This document shows, piece after piece, positions 1 to 8,076 of a stretch of DNA of 12,006 bases. Made by a program: the position numbers and the translations under genes. Every line of letters starts with the position of its first letter. The stretch's first letter is position 1. Under the pieces are notes generated by a model. That model had not been told where the DNA came from, did no database searches, and saw nothing but the letters and a program-made list of their open reading frames with translations. Source of the stretch: Gemmatimonadaceae bacterium (GTDB lineage Bacteria > Gemmatimonadota > Gemmatimonadetes > Gemmatimonadales > Gemmatimonadaceae); assembly GCA_013361745.1 (NCBI GenBank), contig JABFXM010000318.1, positions 1 through 12,006 of the forward strand, written 5' to 3'.

Positions 1-65
1 AGGGAGAGCGCGTCGACCGCGGTGAAGCTTCCGTAGCGCTTCGTGAGCGCGTTGAGCTCGATCAT
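1..65 (-). CDS. ABC transporter ATP-binding protein, N-terminus only (partial)
   Basis: The minus strand from ATG at 65-63 reads MIELNALTKRYGSFTAVDAL and then leaves the window. This is the typical opening of an ABC transporter nucleotide-binding subunit: first beta strand, then the K-R-Y-G-x-F-x-A-V aromatic A-loop region just before Walker A. Walker A itself lies outside the window, so ATPase competence cannot be seen. The start lies 40 nt downstream of the stop of the transglutaminase-like gene on the same strand, so co-transcription is likely. No clear Shine-Dalgarno precedes the ATG. A permease gene would be expected next, beyond the left edge. The family call is fairly secure; the substrate is unknown. 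Confidence 0.78.
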   Translation of the reverse strand, partial: MIELNALTKRYGSFTAVDALS

Positions 66-105
66 TGGAGCGTGCCGGTGAAGCGTCGCGGACGACGCCT
101 CGGGT

Positions 106-1695
106 TCAGCGCGCGCTCACGACGTCGATCTTCAGGGTGCCGATGAGTCGGAGCAGCTCGGCCTGTCGGCTGAGCCCACCGATGGTGAAGCGGAGGTGTC
201 CCGCGTCGGCGGGGAACTGGCCGAAGGTCGGATCCACCGCCACCCAGTCCTGCAGATAGACTTCCGGCCAGGCGTGGTAGTAAAACTTCCCGTCGACGTA
301 GGCGAGCCCCGCCGCGATGCGCGTCGGCACGCCGACCGAGCGCGCCAGCGCGGTGAAGAGCGCCGCGTGCTCGTTGCAGTCGCCGGTTCGCGTCCGGAGC
401 ACCGTCACCGCATTCGGAATCCCGATGCTCGTCCGCTTGCTGAGCGAGTCGTGCACCCAGCGGTTGATCAGCTCCGCCTTCGCCCGCAGATCACGCTGCG
501 AGCCGACGATGCGCCGCGCTGTCGCGACGATGGCGCTGTCGCGCGGCAACCCCGGCTCCGGCCGCAGCGCGTTCATGAACTCGAGCGCCCGCGCGCCCTC
601 GAGCCGCACCGGACCGGCCGCGGCGATCGCGGCGAGATTCTCCCGCCGCACGACGAGCGTGTCGCCGCTCATGTGCTGGCGTCCGCCCTCGACGGCGAAC
701 CCCTGGAGCTCGGTGCCGCTCAGCCGCGCGCGGAGGATGCTGAGCGCGTTCACCTTCATCAGCCGGTTGCTCGCGATCGCGGTCGTCTCGAGGATGTCGC
801 GATCGGCGGTGACCCGGTCCCCGCGAGCGCGTGCCGCGAGCTTCCAGTTCTCGAACGCGATCTCGTAGGCGCGTCGCTGCAGCGTCAGGCCACCCGGCAG
901 GTCGACCTGCACCAGCCGGCCCTGTTCGTCCACCCAAGGGTTGAATGGCTGCGACGCGTCGGTCCGCAGCCGCCAGGCGCGGACGGTGTCGTCGTGCGCG
1001 ACCACCCAGCGCTGCGCGGCACTGTCGATCTTCGCGCTGTCGCTCAGCGTGAAGAGCGACTCCGCCACGATCTCCACCTTGACGTTCTTCGGCGCCTGCT
1101 CGACCGGGTCGAACACCCGCACCGTCGTCGAGCGTCCCACCTTCGGCGCCTCGCCGAGCATCACCGCGAGCGGAAGGAGCGTCGGGAGCAGGATGGGACC
1201 CTCGAGCTTCACCCGCGAGCTGTCGGGGTGCATCACGTCGCCGGTCGAGAGCAGAAGCAACGAGTCGCCGACAGTGCGGCCGCGCGCCGCGAACGGGATG
1301 GAGTCCGTCTCGACCGAGACGGTGAAGCTGTCGACGCGAAGCCGGCGCGAGAGCGTCACGAGGGAACGCGCCTCCGCGCGCTTCTCCTCGCCACCGATGG
1401 GCAGGTCGGCGACCATGTAATCCGCGGCGGTGATGTCGCGTGCCGTGGTATCGATGGTGGAGGAGGCGAAGCCGATCTGCTCACCCGCGCGCAGCACCGC
1501 GAAGTACACGGCGCCGGGGTTGACCCGCATCGCCGCCTCGGCGAGCTGCTCGGAGTGCGAGCGGAAGAGCTCGCGCCGCGCGAGGAGTCCGAGCCCGATG
1601 GCCCACAGCAGGAGGATGCCGGCCGCGATCGCGCCGCGACGACTGCGCTTCCGCCGGACCGTCGCCGGCGGAAGCGCGGGGCCGACCTCGCTCAA
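106..1695 (-). CDS. Membrane-anchored transglutaminase-like domain protein
   Basis: The protein has 529 residues. A positively charged N-terminus (RRKRSRR) is followed by one hydrophobic segment at about residues 21-40, which suggests an inner-membrane anchor with the rest outside the cytoplasm. Residues about 45-380 are a long region I do not recognise. The C-terminal part (about 395-505) is a transglutaminase-like core of the papain-like fold with all three catalytic positions: Cys440 in GDCNEHA, His474 in YYHAWPEVY and Asp488 in VDPTFGQ. The family includes protein cross-linking enzymes and peptidases, and the sequence does not say which this is. The start is TTG at 1695-1693, overlapping the stop of the TPR gene by 4 nt (TTGA), with GAGG about 11 nt upstream. 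This start keeps the charged N-terminus and anchor. The tight coupling to the TPR gene and a downstream ABC ATPase suggests an envelope-linked complex; this is inference. Confidence 0.87.
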   Translation of the reverse strand: MSEVGPALPPATVRRKRSRRGAIAAGILLLWAIGLGLLARRELFRSHSEQLAEAAMRVNPGAVYFAVLRAGEQIGFASSTIDTTARDITAADYMVADLPIGGEEKRAEARSLVTLSRRLRVDSFTVSVETDSIPFAARGRTVGDSLLLLSTGDVMHPDSSRVKLEGPILLPTLLPLAVMLGEAPKVGRSTTVRVFDPVEQAPKNVKVEIVAESLFTLSDSAKIDSAAQRWVVAHDDTVRAWRLRTDASQPFNPWVDEQGRLVQVDLPGGLTLQRRAYEIAFENWKLAARARGDRVTADRDILETTAIASNRLMKVNALSILRARLSGTELQGFAVEGGRQHMSGDTLVVRRENLAAIAAAGPVRLEGARALEFMNALRPEPGLPRDSAIVATARRIVGSQRDLRAKAELINRWVHDSLSKRTSIGIPNAVTVLRTRTGDCNEHAALFTALARSVGVPTRIAAGLAYVDGKFYYHAWPEVYLQDWVAVDPTFGQFPADAGHLRFTIGGLSRQAELLRLIGTLKIDVVSAR

Positions 1696-2399
1696 CGCCG
1701 CTGCGCCTCGCGCGCCTTCTGATAGGCGAGCGCCGCTTCGGCGGGTCGCCCCATGCGATCGAGGATGATCCCGATCCCCTTGTGCGCCCGCCAGTTGCCG
1801 GGCGTGAGCACCGTCGCCTGCTCGTACGCCGAGAGCGCCGCCGGGAGATTGTCGACGTGGTTGAACGCCTCGCCGAGATAGTAGTGCGCCGCTCCCGTCA
1901 CCGGCTCGAGCTCGATGGCGCGCGTGAGCGGCTCGACCGCTTCACGCCACCGCCCGCGCCGGGAGAAGACGACGCCGAGGCTGAGCCACGCTTCCGCGTT
2001 CCGCTCGTCCGCCCGCAGCGCGCGCCGCAGGTCGGCTTCGGCGGCGTCGTACTTGAGCTTCGTGCTGAAGAGCGCCGCGCGGTTGCAGAGCACGGACACG
2101 TTCTCGGGTTCGATCTCGAGCGCCTTGTTCAGCTCTTCCAGCGCGCCGTCGACGTCGCCGCGCTTCTCGAGGAGGAGCGCGAGGTTGTTCCGGGCGCGGA
2201 CGTTGTTGGGGAACTTCGTCAGCAGCTGCCGGTACGCGGCGACGGCCGCGGGGAGCTCGTTCCTGTCCGCGTGATCGCGGGCGACGGCGAACATCGCGGC
2301 GCTCCCGTCGTCGGGGAGCGCCGCGGATTGTGACTCGACCGGCGCCTCGACCTGCGGCGCCGCGGCGTGTTCGTCCGGCTGGGCGTTCTGTTCGGTCAT
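1692..2399 (-). CDS. TPR-repeat protein (six tetratricopeptide repeats)
   Basis: The protein has 235 residues. The first 30 or so are acidic, Ala/Gln/Pro-rich and probably disordered. The remainder is six consecutive 34-residue TPR units, at about 33-66, 67-100, 101-134, 135-168, 169-202 and 203-235, with the usual small and aromatic consensus residues (A/G at position 8, Y/F at 11, A at 20 and 27, P at 32). No signal peptide or membrane segment is visible, so it is probably a cytoplasmic protein-protein interaction scaffold. The ATG lies 3 nt after the TAA of cutA, and the gene overlaps the start of the transglutaminase-like gene by 4 nt, so translation of the three is probably coupled. Specific partners cannot be named; the transglutaminase-like protein is the natural candidate from context. 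Confidence 0.85.
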   Translation of the reverse strand: MTEQNAQPDEHAAAPQVEAPVESQSAALPDDGSAAMFAVARDHADRNELPAAVAAYRQLLTKFPNNVRARNNLALLLEKRGDVDGALEELNKALEIEPENVSVLCNRAALFSTKLKYDAAEADLRRALRADERNAEAWLSLGVVFSRRGRWREAVEPLTRAIELEPVTGAAHYYLGEAFNHVDNLPAALSAYEQATVLTPGNWRAHKGIGIILDRMGRPAEAALAYQKAREAQRR

Positions 2400-2402
2400 C
2401 CG

Positions 2403-2738
2403 TTACGCGAGGGCGAGTGAGGTCTCACCGTCGATCCACTCGAGGTACTTCGCCGTGCCCGCCGACACCGGAAGCGCGAGCAGCTCGGGCACCTTGTACG
2501 GGTGCAGATCGTCGAACGCGAGCCGCAGCCCCTCGAGACGTGCGGCCCGCGTCTTCAACAGGACGATCGTCTCCTGCTCGTCGGCAATCTTTCCCTTCCA
2601 GCGGTACAGCGATCGCGCCCCGGGCATCAGCGTCCCGCAGGCGACGAGGCGCCGCTCGAGCAGCGCGCGGATCAGCGCGACGCCCTCCTCAGCCGTGGTG
2701 ACGGTGGTGAGGACGACGATCGCATCCGTTTGAGGCAT
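2403..2738 (-). CDS. cutA: Divalent-cation tolerance protein CutA (CutA1 family)
   Basis: The protein has 111 residues, the normal size for CutA1, a small ferredoxin-like protein that forms very stable trimers and was linked genetically to copper tolerance in E. coli; its exact biochemical role is unsettled. The diagnostic segments are present: a first strand IVVLTTVTT, the LVACGTLMPG turn with the conserved Cys, YRWKGKI followed by E-x-E and LLKT, then HPYKVPELLALPV and YLEWI near the end. I chose ATG 2738-2736 because it places the first strand right after the start and has GGAG (complement of 2749-2752) 10 nt upstream. A GTG at 2783 would add 15 residues (MSPLARASSPRSRHE) that CutA1 proteins do not normally have. 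It is the first gene of the minus-strand operon, only 3 nt ahead of the TPR gene. Confidence 0.9.
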   Translation of the reverse strand: MPQTDAIVVLTTVTTAEEGVALIRALLERRLVACGTLMPGARSLYRWKGKIADEQETIVLLKTRAARLEGLRLAFDDLHPYKVPELLALPVSAGTAKYLEWIDGETSLALA

Positions 2739-2907
2739 TTCGTGACGGCTCCGTGGGGATGACGCTCGCGCAAGCGGACTCACCGGGAGGCCGACGACCT
2801 CCGTGCGCGCGACACAAAATGACTAACCGATCGCTCCGCGCTCCGATAGGGGAGGGACACCCCGGGAGCTTGAACGCGAGCGGTCCGAAAGCGAACTTAC
2901 CCTGCTT
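2739..2907. promoter_or_regulatory. Divergent intergenic region between cutA and uvrA
   Basis: This 169-bp spacer must hold the promoters for both the minus-strand cutA operon and uvrA. It includes the only A/T-rich patch nearby (ACACAAAATGACTAACC, about 2812-2828), a plausible unwinding region. A TTGAAC at 2870-2875 resembles a -35 box for uvrA, but no good -10 follows at the right distance. A short GGAGG/CCTCC hairpin (2786-2790 with 2798-2802, 7-nt loop) lies in the cutA leader. I looked for LexA-type palindromes (CTGT-N8-ACAG or GAAC-N4-GTTC) ahead of uvrA and found none. Exact promoter positions are not determined. Confidence 0.4.
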
Positions 2908-5763
2908 ATGGCGGATGAATCGCTGATCGTTCGCGGGGCGCGCGAACACAATCTCAAGAACATCGACGTCACGATCCCGCGCGATCGGCTGACGGTCATC
3001 ACGGGACTCTCCGGCTCCGGAAAGTCCTCACTCGCCTTCGACACCATCTACGCCGAAGGCCAGCGCCGATACGTCGAGTCGCTCTCGGCCTACGCGCGGC
3101 AGTTCCTCGGGCTGATGGAGAAGCCCGACGTCGACCTGATCGAGGGATTGTCGCCCGCGATCTCGATCGAGCAGAAGACGGCGGGGCACAACCCGCGCTC
3201 GACGGTCGGCACGGTGACGGAGATCTACGATTATCTCCGCCTGCTGTACGCGCGGGCCGGGACGCCGCACTGTCCCAACTGCGGCCGACCCGTCGCGCGG
3301 CAGAGCGCGGCGCAGATCACCGAGTCGATCCTCTCCTGGCCGGACGGCGCGCGCATCGAGGTGCTCGCGCCGCTCGGGCGCGGACGGAAGGGCGAGTTCC
3401 GCGACCTCTTCGAGACGGTGCGCCGGCAGGGATTCGTGCGTGCGCTCGTCGACGGGGAACTGATCGAGCTTGCCGATCCCCCGAAGTTGAACCGTCGCCA
3501 GAACCACAACATCTCCGTGGTCGTCGACCGGCTCGTCGTGCGCGAGGAGGACCGCGGCCGGATCGCCGACTCCGTCGAGACCGCGCTGAAGCTCGCCGAC
3601 GGGTCGCTCGAAGTCGTCCGTCACGACGGCGCGAAGCCGGAGACGGTGCTCTTCTCGGAGCGCTACGGCTGCCCCGAGTGCGGGATCTCGATGCCCGAGC
3701 TCGAGCCGCGGCACTTCTCCTTCAACTCGCCCTTCGGCGCCTGCCCCGCGTGCAGCGGCCTCGCCACGCGTCACGAGGTGAGCGAGGAGCTGATCCTCGG
3801 CGATCCGCGCATCTCGATCCTCGAGGGCGTCATCCTTCCATGGGGCGAGCCCTCGGGCAGCCTGCGGCGCGTCACCCTGCCGATGCTCGCGCGGCAGCTC
3901 AAGTTCGACCTCAACGCTCCCTGGGGAACGCTCCCGAAGAGCGTCCGCGACTGCATCATCCACGGCTCGCAGCCGAAGAAGGCGGGCGAGGACGCCTGGC
4001 CGGGGGTGCTGACGCTCGTCCGCGAGCGTTATGACGAGACCGACTCCGACACGGTGCGGCTCGAGCTCGGGGAGTTCATGGTCCCGGTGCCATGCAACGT
4101 CTGCCAGGGGCAGCGGCTCAAGCCTGAAGCGCTCGCGGTGACGGTCGCCGAGCGCGGGATCGGGGATGTCGTCGACCTCTCGATCACCGACGCGCTCGAC
4201 TTCTTCGAGTCGATCGCGATCCGTGGCAACGGTCGTCCGGGACTCGACGCCGAGATCGCGGGCCCGATCCTGAAGGAAGTGCGCGAGCGGCTGCGCTTCC
4301 TCGTCGACGTCGGGCTCGACTACCTCACGATGAACCGCTCGGCGGAGTCGCTCTCCGGCGGCGAGGCGCAGCGCATCCGTCTCGCGACGCAGATCGGCTC
4401 GCGGCTCGTCGGCGTGCTGTACATCCTCGACGAGCCGTCGATCGGCCTGCACCAGCGCGACAACGCGCGCCTCCTCGCGACGCTCGCGCAGCTGCGCGAC
4501 CTCGGCAACACCGTCATCGTCGTCGAGCACGACGAGGAGACGATGATGGCTGCGGACTACCTGCTCGACCTCGGGCCGGCGGCCGGGAAGCACGGCGGGG
4601 AGGTGATCGCCGCGGGCACCGTCCCCGAGGTGATGGCGAACACCAACTCGCTCACCGCGAAGTACCTCTCCGGTGAGCTCGCGGTCGAAGTGCCTTCGGC
4701 GCGACGCCAGCCGGTCGCCGGCCGCAGCATCCGCGTCGAGGGCGCGACGGAGCACAACCTCCGCGACGTCACCGTCGACATCCCGTTAGGCACCTTCGTC
4801 GCGGTCACCGGCGTGTCCGGATCCGGCAAGTCGACGCTGGTGGAGGACGTGCTGCACCGCTCGCTGGCGCGGCATTTCTACCGCGCGCGGCTCATCCCCG
4901 GCGCGCATCGCCGCATCACGGGGCTCGAGCACATCGACAAGGTCATCGACATCGACCAGAGCCCGATCGGCCGCACGCCGCGCTCGAACCCGGCGACGTA
5001 CACCGGCCTCTTCACGCCGATCCGCGATCTCTTCGCCGAGATGCCGGAGTCCAAGATCCGCGGCTACGGGCCGGGACGCTTCTCATTCAACGTGAAGGGC
5101 GGCCGCTGCGAGGCGTGCCAGGGCGACGGGCTCGTGAAGATCGAGATGCACTTTCTCCCCGACGTCTACGTCCCCTGCGAGGTCTGCAAGGGGAAGCGCT
5201 ACAACCGCGAGACGCTCGAGGTGCGCTTCCGCGGGCTGAGCATAGCCGACGTCCTCGAGCTCACCGTCGAGGATGCGCTCGAGATCTTCGAGAACCAGCC
5301 GCGCATCCGCCAGAAGCTCGAGACGCTGAACGACGTCGGCCTCGGCTACATCCACCTCGGCCAGAGCGCGACGACGCTCTCCGGCGGCGAGGCGCAGCGC
5401 ATCAAGCTCGCGACCGAGCTGTCGAAGCGCGACACCGGCCGCACCTTCTACATCCTCGACGAGCCGACGACCGGCCTCCACTTCGAGGACGTCCGCGTCC
5501 TGCTCGCGGTGCTGCATCGCCTCGTCGATCGCGGCAACACAGTGCTCGTCATCGAGCACAACCTCGACGTCGTGAAGACCGCGGACTGGATCATCGACAT
5601 GGGTCCCGAGGGCGGACAGCGCGGCGGCACCGTCGTCGCGACCGGCTCGCCCGAGGAGGTCGCGAAGGTCGAGGCCTCGCACACCGGCCGCTACCTCCGT
5701 CCGTTGCTCGAGCGCGCACAGACTCGTCGCTCGTCGAAGCCGATCGCCCTCGCTGCCGGCTGA
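2908..5763 (+). CDS. uvrA: UvrABC system protein A (excinuclease ABC subunit A)
   Basis: The protein has 951 residues, close to E. coli UvrA (940). It is the DNA-damage-recognition ATPase of nucleotide excision repair, acting as a dimer that loads UvrB on lesions. Both ABC modules are complete. Module one has Walker A at 33-41 (GLSGSGKSS), signature LSGGEAQRI at 482-490 and Walker [14 protein letters not shown]. Module two has Walker A at about 635-643 (GVSGSGKST), signature at 824-832 and [12 protein letters not shown]. Both structural zinc modules are intact: Cys255-x2-Cys258-x20-Cys279-x2-Cys282 and Cys734-x2-Cys737-x19-Cys757-x2-Cys760. An additional CPNC (122-125) lies in the UvrB-binding region. 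The start is firm because [15 protein letters not shown] aligns with the usual UvrA N-terminus, although no Shine-Dalgarno precedes ATG. It is followed 47 nt later by sdaAB, which is not a functional partner. Its single in-frame TTA codon (Leu627) sits in the CGTTAGGC octamer. Confidence 0.98.
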   Translation: MADESLIVRGAREHNLKNIDVTIPRDRLTVITGLSGSGKSSLAFDTIYAEGQRRYVESLSAYARQFLGLMEKPDVDLIEGLSPAISIEQKTAGHNPRSTVGTVTEIYDYLRLLYARAGTPHCPNCGRPVARQSAAQITESILSWPDGARIEVLAPLGRGRKGEFRDLFETVRRQGFVRALVDGELIELADPPKLNRRQNHNISVVVDRLVVREEDRGRIADSVETALKLADGSLEVVRHDGAKPETVLFSERYGCPECGISMPELEPRHFSFNSPFGACPACSGLATRHEVSEELILGDPRISILEGVILPWGEPSGSLRRVTLPMLARQLKFDLNAPWGTLPKSVRDCIIHGSQPKKAGEDAWPGVLTLVRERYDETDSDTVRLELGEFMVPVPCNVCQGQRLKPEALAVTVAERGIGDVVDLSITDALDFFESIAIRGNGRPGLDAEIAGPILKEVRERLRFLVDVGLDYLTMNRSAESLSGGEAQRIRLATQIGSRLVGVLYILDEPSIGLHQRDNARLLATLAQLRDLGNTVIVVEHDEETMMAADYLLDLGPAAGKHGGEVIAAGTVPEVMANTNSLTAKYLSGELAVEVPSARRQPVAGRSIRVEGATEHNLRDVTVDIPLGTFVAVTGVSGSGKSTLVEDVLHRSLARHFYRARLIPGAHRRITGLEHIDKVIDIDQSPIGRTPRSNPATYTGLFTPIRDLFAEMPESKIRGYGPGRFSFNVKGGRCEACQGDGLVKIEMHFLPDVYVPCEVCKGKRYNRETLEVRFRGLSIADVLELTVEDALEIFENQPRIRQKLETLNDVGLGYIHLGQSATTLSGGEAQRIKLATELSKRDTGRTFYILDEPTTGLHFEDVRVLLAVLHRLVDRGNTVLVIEHNLDVVKTADWIIDMGPEGGQRGGTVVATGSPEEVAKVEASHTGRYLRPLLERAQTRRSSKPIALAAG
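4784..4791 (+). repeat. CGTTAGGC octamer, copy 1 (in uvrA)
   Basis: The octamer is in frame as xCG-TTA-GGC (Pro-Leu-Gly) at residues 626-628 of UvrA. It carries the only in-frame TTA codon I found in this gene. Confidence 0.6.
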
Positions 5764-5798
5764 TCGACGATCACTCTCTCGTCCCTCATCGCGCTGTC

Positions 5799-5802
5799 GG
5801 AG
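5799..5802 (+). promoter_or_regulatory. Shine-Dalgarno GGAG that decides the TTG start of sdaAB
   Basis: GGAG at 5799-5802 lies 8 nt before TTG 5811. No ATG or GTG is available in frame in the uvrA-sdaAB spacer, and the SdaAB family conserved start (xxLLDIIGPVMVGPSSSHT) begins immediately after this TTG, so the site and the start support one another. Confidence 0.65.
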
Positions 5803-5810
5803 ATCACCCG

Positions 5811-6485
5811 TTGGTAAGCCTTCTCGACATCATCGGCCCCGTCATGGTCGGCCCGAGCTCGTCGCACACCGCGGGCGCGTGCCGGCTCGGGCTGCTCGCG
5901 CGCTGTCTGGTCGGCGGGACTCCGCAGACGGCGCGCATCGAGCTGCACGGCTCCTTCGCGCGCACCGGCGAGGGGCACGGCACCGACAAGGCGATCGTCG
6001 CCGGGCTGATGGGGTTCCAGCCGGACGACGACCGCATCCGCACCTCGCTGGAGATCGCCGAGCGCGAGGGACTCGACTACCACTTCGAGAAGACCACGCT
6101 CGGTGAGGAGAACGACGTCCATCCGAACACGACCCGCATCACCGTGCAGCGGGGCGAGCGTTCCGCGGAGATGGTCGGCTCCTCGCTCGGCGCCGGCCGC
6201 GTGCTCGTCACCGAGATCGACGGCTATCCGGTCGAGGTGACGGGCAACTACAACACGGTGGTGCTCGTCGCGGAGGACGTGAAGGGATCGGTGGCGCGCA
6301 TCGCCACGATCCTCGCCGAGAACGCGATCAACATCGCGACGCTCCGCCTCACGCGGAAAGCGCGCGGCGGCGACGCCTTCATGGTGATCGAGGTGGACGA
6401 AGTGCCGAGCGAGAAGGTGCGCGACGAGATCCGCGCGCTGTCCTGGGTGAAGTGGGCGTTCCGTCTCGACAAGGTGAGCGCCTGA
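5811..6485 (+). CDS. sdaAB: L-serine dehydratase, iron-sulfur-dependent, beta subunit
   Basis: The protein has 224 residues, matching the Bacillus-type beta subunit of the two-subunit L-serine dehydratase, which with the alpha subunit deaminates L-serine to pyruvate and ammonia in the cytoplasm. The N-terminal domain opens with LLDIIGPVMVGPSSSHTAGA, the family hallmark, and contains GHGTDKA. From about residue 145 there is an ACT domain (VTGNYNTVVLVAEDVKGSVARIA and following to the end), which in this family binds ligand and contributes to the dimer. The start is TTG with GGAG 8 nt upstream. The stop is separated from the sdaAA GTG by one nucleotide, so the two subunits are translationally coupled in the standard beta-then-alpha order. 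It lies 47 nt behind uvrA and may be read through from that gene, as no terminator hairpin is visible between them. Confidence 0.95.
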   Translation: MVSLLDIIGPVMVGPSSSHTAGACRLGLLARCLVGGTPQTARIELHGSFARTGEGHGTDKAIVAGLMGFQPDDDRIRTSLEIAEREGLDYHFEKTTLGEENDVHPNTTRITVQRGERSAEMVGSSLGAGRVLVTEIDGYPVEVTGNYNTVVLVAEDVKGSVARIATILAENAINIATLRLTRKARGGDAFMVIEVDEVPSEKVRDEIRALSWVKWAFRLDKVSA

Positions 6486-6486
6486 C

Positions 6487-7368
6487 GTGTACAAGTCCCT
6501 CGCCGACGCGATCCGCGACGCCGAATCGAAGCACACGACGCTCTCCGCGGTGGCGCTCGCCGCGGAATCCGAGGACTCGGGTCGCGCGGTCGCCGACATC
6601 CGGGCAGCGTTAGGCAGGGCGCTCGACGTGATGCGGGGCGCGGTGGGCCGCGGGATGGTCGGCGACCTCTACTCGCAGTCCGGCCTCGTCGGCGGCGACG
6701 CGGCGAAGTTGCGTACCGGCCCCGCGGGGCCGCTCGCCGGCACGCCCTTCCGCGACATCCTCGCCCGCGCGCTCGCGGTGCAGGAAGTGAACGCGGCGAT
6801 GGGAGTGATCGTCGCCGCGCCGACCGCTGGCGGCGCCGGCGTGCTCCCCGCGGTGCTCACCGGGCTCGCCGAGCAGCGCCGGATCCCCGACGAGAAGGTG
6901 ATCGACGCGCTCGCGACGGCGGGGCTCATTGGCGCGATCGTCGCCGAGCGCGCATCGCTCTCCGGCGCGGAGGGCGGCTGTCAGGCGGAGACGGGCGCCG
7001 CCGCGGCGATGGCTGCCGGCGCCTCGGTCGAGATGCTCGGCGGGACGCCGACGCAGGCGGGTCACGCCACCGCGCTCGCGATGCAGGGAACGTTAGGCCT
7101 CGTCTGCGATCCGCTCGGCGGCCTGGTCGAGTTGCCCTGCGTCTTCCGCAACGCGACCGGGTCGGCGATCGCGCTCGCGGGGATCGAGATGGCGCTCGCA
7201 GGCATCACCTTCGCCATCCCGGTGGACGAGGTGATCGACGTCATGGGCGAGATCGGCGCGTCGATGGACGTCCGCTATCGGGAGACCGCGGGTGGCGGTC
7301 TCGCCGCGACGCCGACCGGCCGCCGCCTGGCGAAGGAACGGCTCTACCAGATCAAGCGGGCTGACTGA
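6487..7368 (+). CDS. sdaAA: L-serine dehydratase, iron-sulfur-dependent, alpha subunit
   Basis: The protein has 293 residues, the usual length of the catalytic alpha subunit. Three cysteines sit in the family positions expected to hold the oxygen-sensitive [4Fe-4S] cluster that activates serine: Cys165 (EGGCQAE), Cys207 (GLVCDPLGG) and Cys218 (ELPCVFRNA). Other conserved blocks are AAPTAGGAGVLPAVL and the closing TGGGLAATPTG-type segment (ETAGGGLAATPTGRRLA). The start is GTG 6487, one nucleotide after the sdaAB stop, with AAGGTGAG in the 3' end of sdaAB as the Shine-Dalgarno. Two in-frame TTA codons, Leu42 and Leu203, both fall inside CGTTAGGC octamers, while this gene otherwise uses C/G-ending leucine codons. 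Function is inferred from strong family similarity. Confidence 0.96.
   Translation: MYKSLADAIRDAESKHTTLSAVALAAESEDSGRAVADIRAALGRALDVMRGAVGRGMVGDLYSQSGLVGGDAAKLRTGPAGPLAGTPFRDILARALAVQEVNAAMGVIVAAPTAGGAGVLPAVLTGLAEQRRIPDEKVIDALATAGLIGAIVAERASLSGAEGGCQAETGAAAAMAAGASVEMLGGTPTQAGHATALAMQGTLGLVCDPLGGLVELPCVFRNATGSAIALAGIEMALAGITFAIPVDEVIDVMGEIGASMDVRYRETAGGGLAATPTGRRLAKERLYQIKRAD
6608..6615 (+). repeat. CGTTAGGC octamer, copy 2 (in sdaAA)
   Basis: The octamer is in the same reading phase as copy 1, xCG-TTA-GGC, encoding Ala-Leu-Gly around residue 42 of SdaAA. Confidence 0.6.
7091..7098 (+). repeat. CGTTAGGC octamer, copy 3 (in sdaAA)
   Basis: Again in the same phase, encoding Thr-Leu-Gly at residues 202-204 of SdaAA, next to the cluster ligand Cys207. 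No reverse-complement copy (GCCTAACG) was seen in the window. Confidence 0.6.
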
Positions 7369-7400
7369 CCCTTCGGGTAGGCGCCGCGCCGCGTGCGCGC

Positions 7401-7406
7401 TATCTT
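7401..7406 (+). promoter_or_regulatory. Putative -10 element (TATCTT) of the YdeI-type gene
   Basis: TATCTT matches the TATAAT consensus at four of six positions and lies 28 nt before the ATG at 7435, giving a short leader with GGAG 6 nt ahead of the start. The same GCG(C/T)TATCTTCG context occurs again at 9557-9567 ahead of the ybjN gene. No convincing -35 box is seen, so this is tentative. Confidence 0.35.
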
Positions 7407-7434
7407 CGTGCGCCTGCAACCGACGGAGCCGACC

Positions 7435-8076
7435 ATGGGCACGCGCGATCCACGCGTCGACGCCTACATCGAGAAGTCAGCCGATTTCGCGAAGCCGATC
7501 CTCGAGCACATTCGCGAGACCGTCCACGAGGCCTGTCCCGACGCCGAGGAGACGATCAAGTGGAGCATGCCGTTCTTCACGCACAACGGCTTGCTGTGCA
7601 ACATGGCCGCGTTCAAGCAGCACTGCGCCTTCGGCTTCTGGAAGGGATCGCTCATCGCCGGCAGTGACAGGGACCGCGAGGCGATGGGACAGTTCGGAAG
7701 GCTGACGAAGGTCTCCGATCTCCCCGCGAAAAAGGTCTTCGTCGGTCTGATCGAGAAGGCCGTCGCGCGAAACGACGAGGGGACGAAGACTCCGAAGGTC
7801 CGCAAGCCGGGGCTCGAGCGCCGCGCCGCCCCGACCACTCCACCCGACGATCTCGTCGCCGCGCTGAACAAGGACGCGAAGGCCCGGCAGACCTTCGAGA
7901 ACTTCAGCCCGAGCCACCGCAAGGAGTACATCGAGTGGATCACCGAAGCGAAGCGCGACGAGACCCGCCGGAAGCGCGTCGCCCAGACCATCGAATGGCT
8001 CGCCGAGGGAAAGTCGCGGAACTGGAAATACGTGGGCAGGGGTAAGGAGGGTGAGGAGAGTAAGGGGAGTAAGTGA
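7435..8076 (+). CDS. DUF1801 / YdeI-OmdA family protein
   Basis: The protein has 213 residues. Residues about 15-115 resemble the DUF1801 (YdhG/YdeI-like) fold, with the typical KPILEHIRETVHEACPDAEETIKWSMPFF opening, a hydrophobic FKQHCAFGFWKG strand pair and a DLPAKK segment. Residues about 140-200 resemble the OmdA (YdeI/OmpD-associated) helical domain: DDLVAALNKDAKARQTF, FSPSHRKEYIEWI, AKRDETRRKRV. Proteins of this two-domain type are common; a bacteriocin-protection annotation exists for the family but no mechanism is established. I chose ATG 7435 because GGAG (7425-7428) lies 6 nt upstream; an ATG-less extension back to GTG 7393 would add 14 residues with no similarity to the family. The last 11 codons (GKEGEESKGSK) are written by the 9-bp repeat array, so the tail has a three-residue periodicity and is probably not part of the fold. 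No signal peptide or membrane segment is visible. Confidence 0.85.
   Translation: MGTRDPRVDAYIEKSADFAKPILEHIRETVHEACPDAEETIKWSMPFFTHNGLLCNMAAFKQHCAFGFWKGSLIAGSDRDREAMGQFGRLTKVSDLPAKKVFVGLIEKAVARNDEGTKTPKVRKPGLERRAAPTTPPDDLVAALNKDAKARQTFENFSPSHRKEYIEWITEAKRDETRRKRVAQTIEWLAEGKSRNWKYVGRGKEGEESKGSK

Noticed and set aside
196..1722. 508-codon plus-strand open frame opposite the transglutaminase-like gene
   Set aside because: It is rich in Arg, His, Asp and Val without domains, and it spans the junction of two real overlapping minus-strand genes, so it is a codon-bias shadow.
2739..2907. LexA (SOS) box ahead of uvrA
   Set aside because: No CTGT-N8-ACAG or GAAC-N4-GTTC palindrome is present; GAAC at 2872-2875 and 2893-2896 lacks the other half.
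3028..4755. 575-codon open frame on the minus strand, antisense to uvrA
   Set aside because: Its translation is Arg/Glu/Asp/Leu/Val-rich with no recognisable domain, as expected for the mirror of a high-GC gene with strong third-position GC bias; uvrA on the other strand is unmistakable.
5691..6599. 302-codon minus-strand open frame opposite sdaAB
   Set aside because: It crosses the uvrA-sdaAB-sdaAA boundaries and shows no conserved motif; the plus strand carries recognised genes.
7364..7382. Possible terminator ACCC-TTC-GGGT after sdaAA
   Set aside because: The stem is only 4 bp before a G-A mismatch and no T-run follows, so it is too weak to call.
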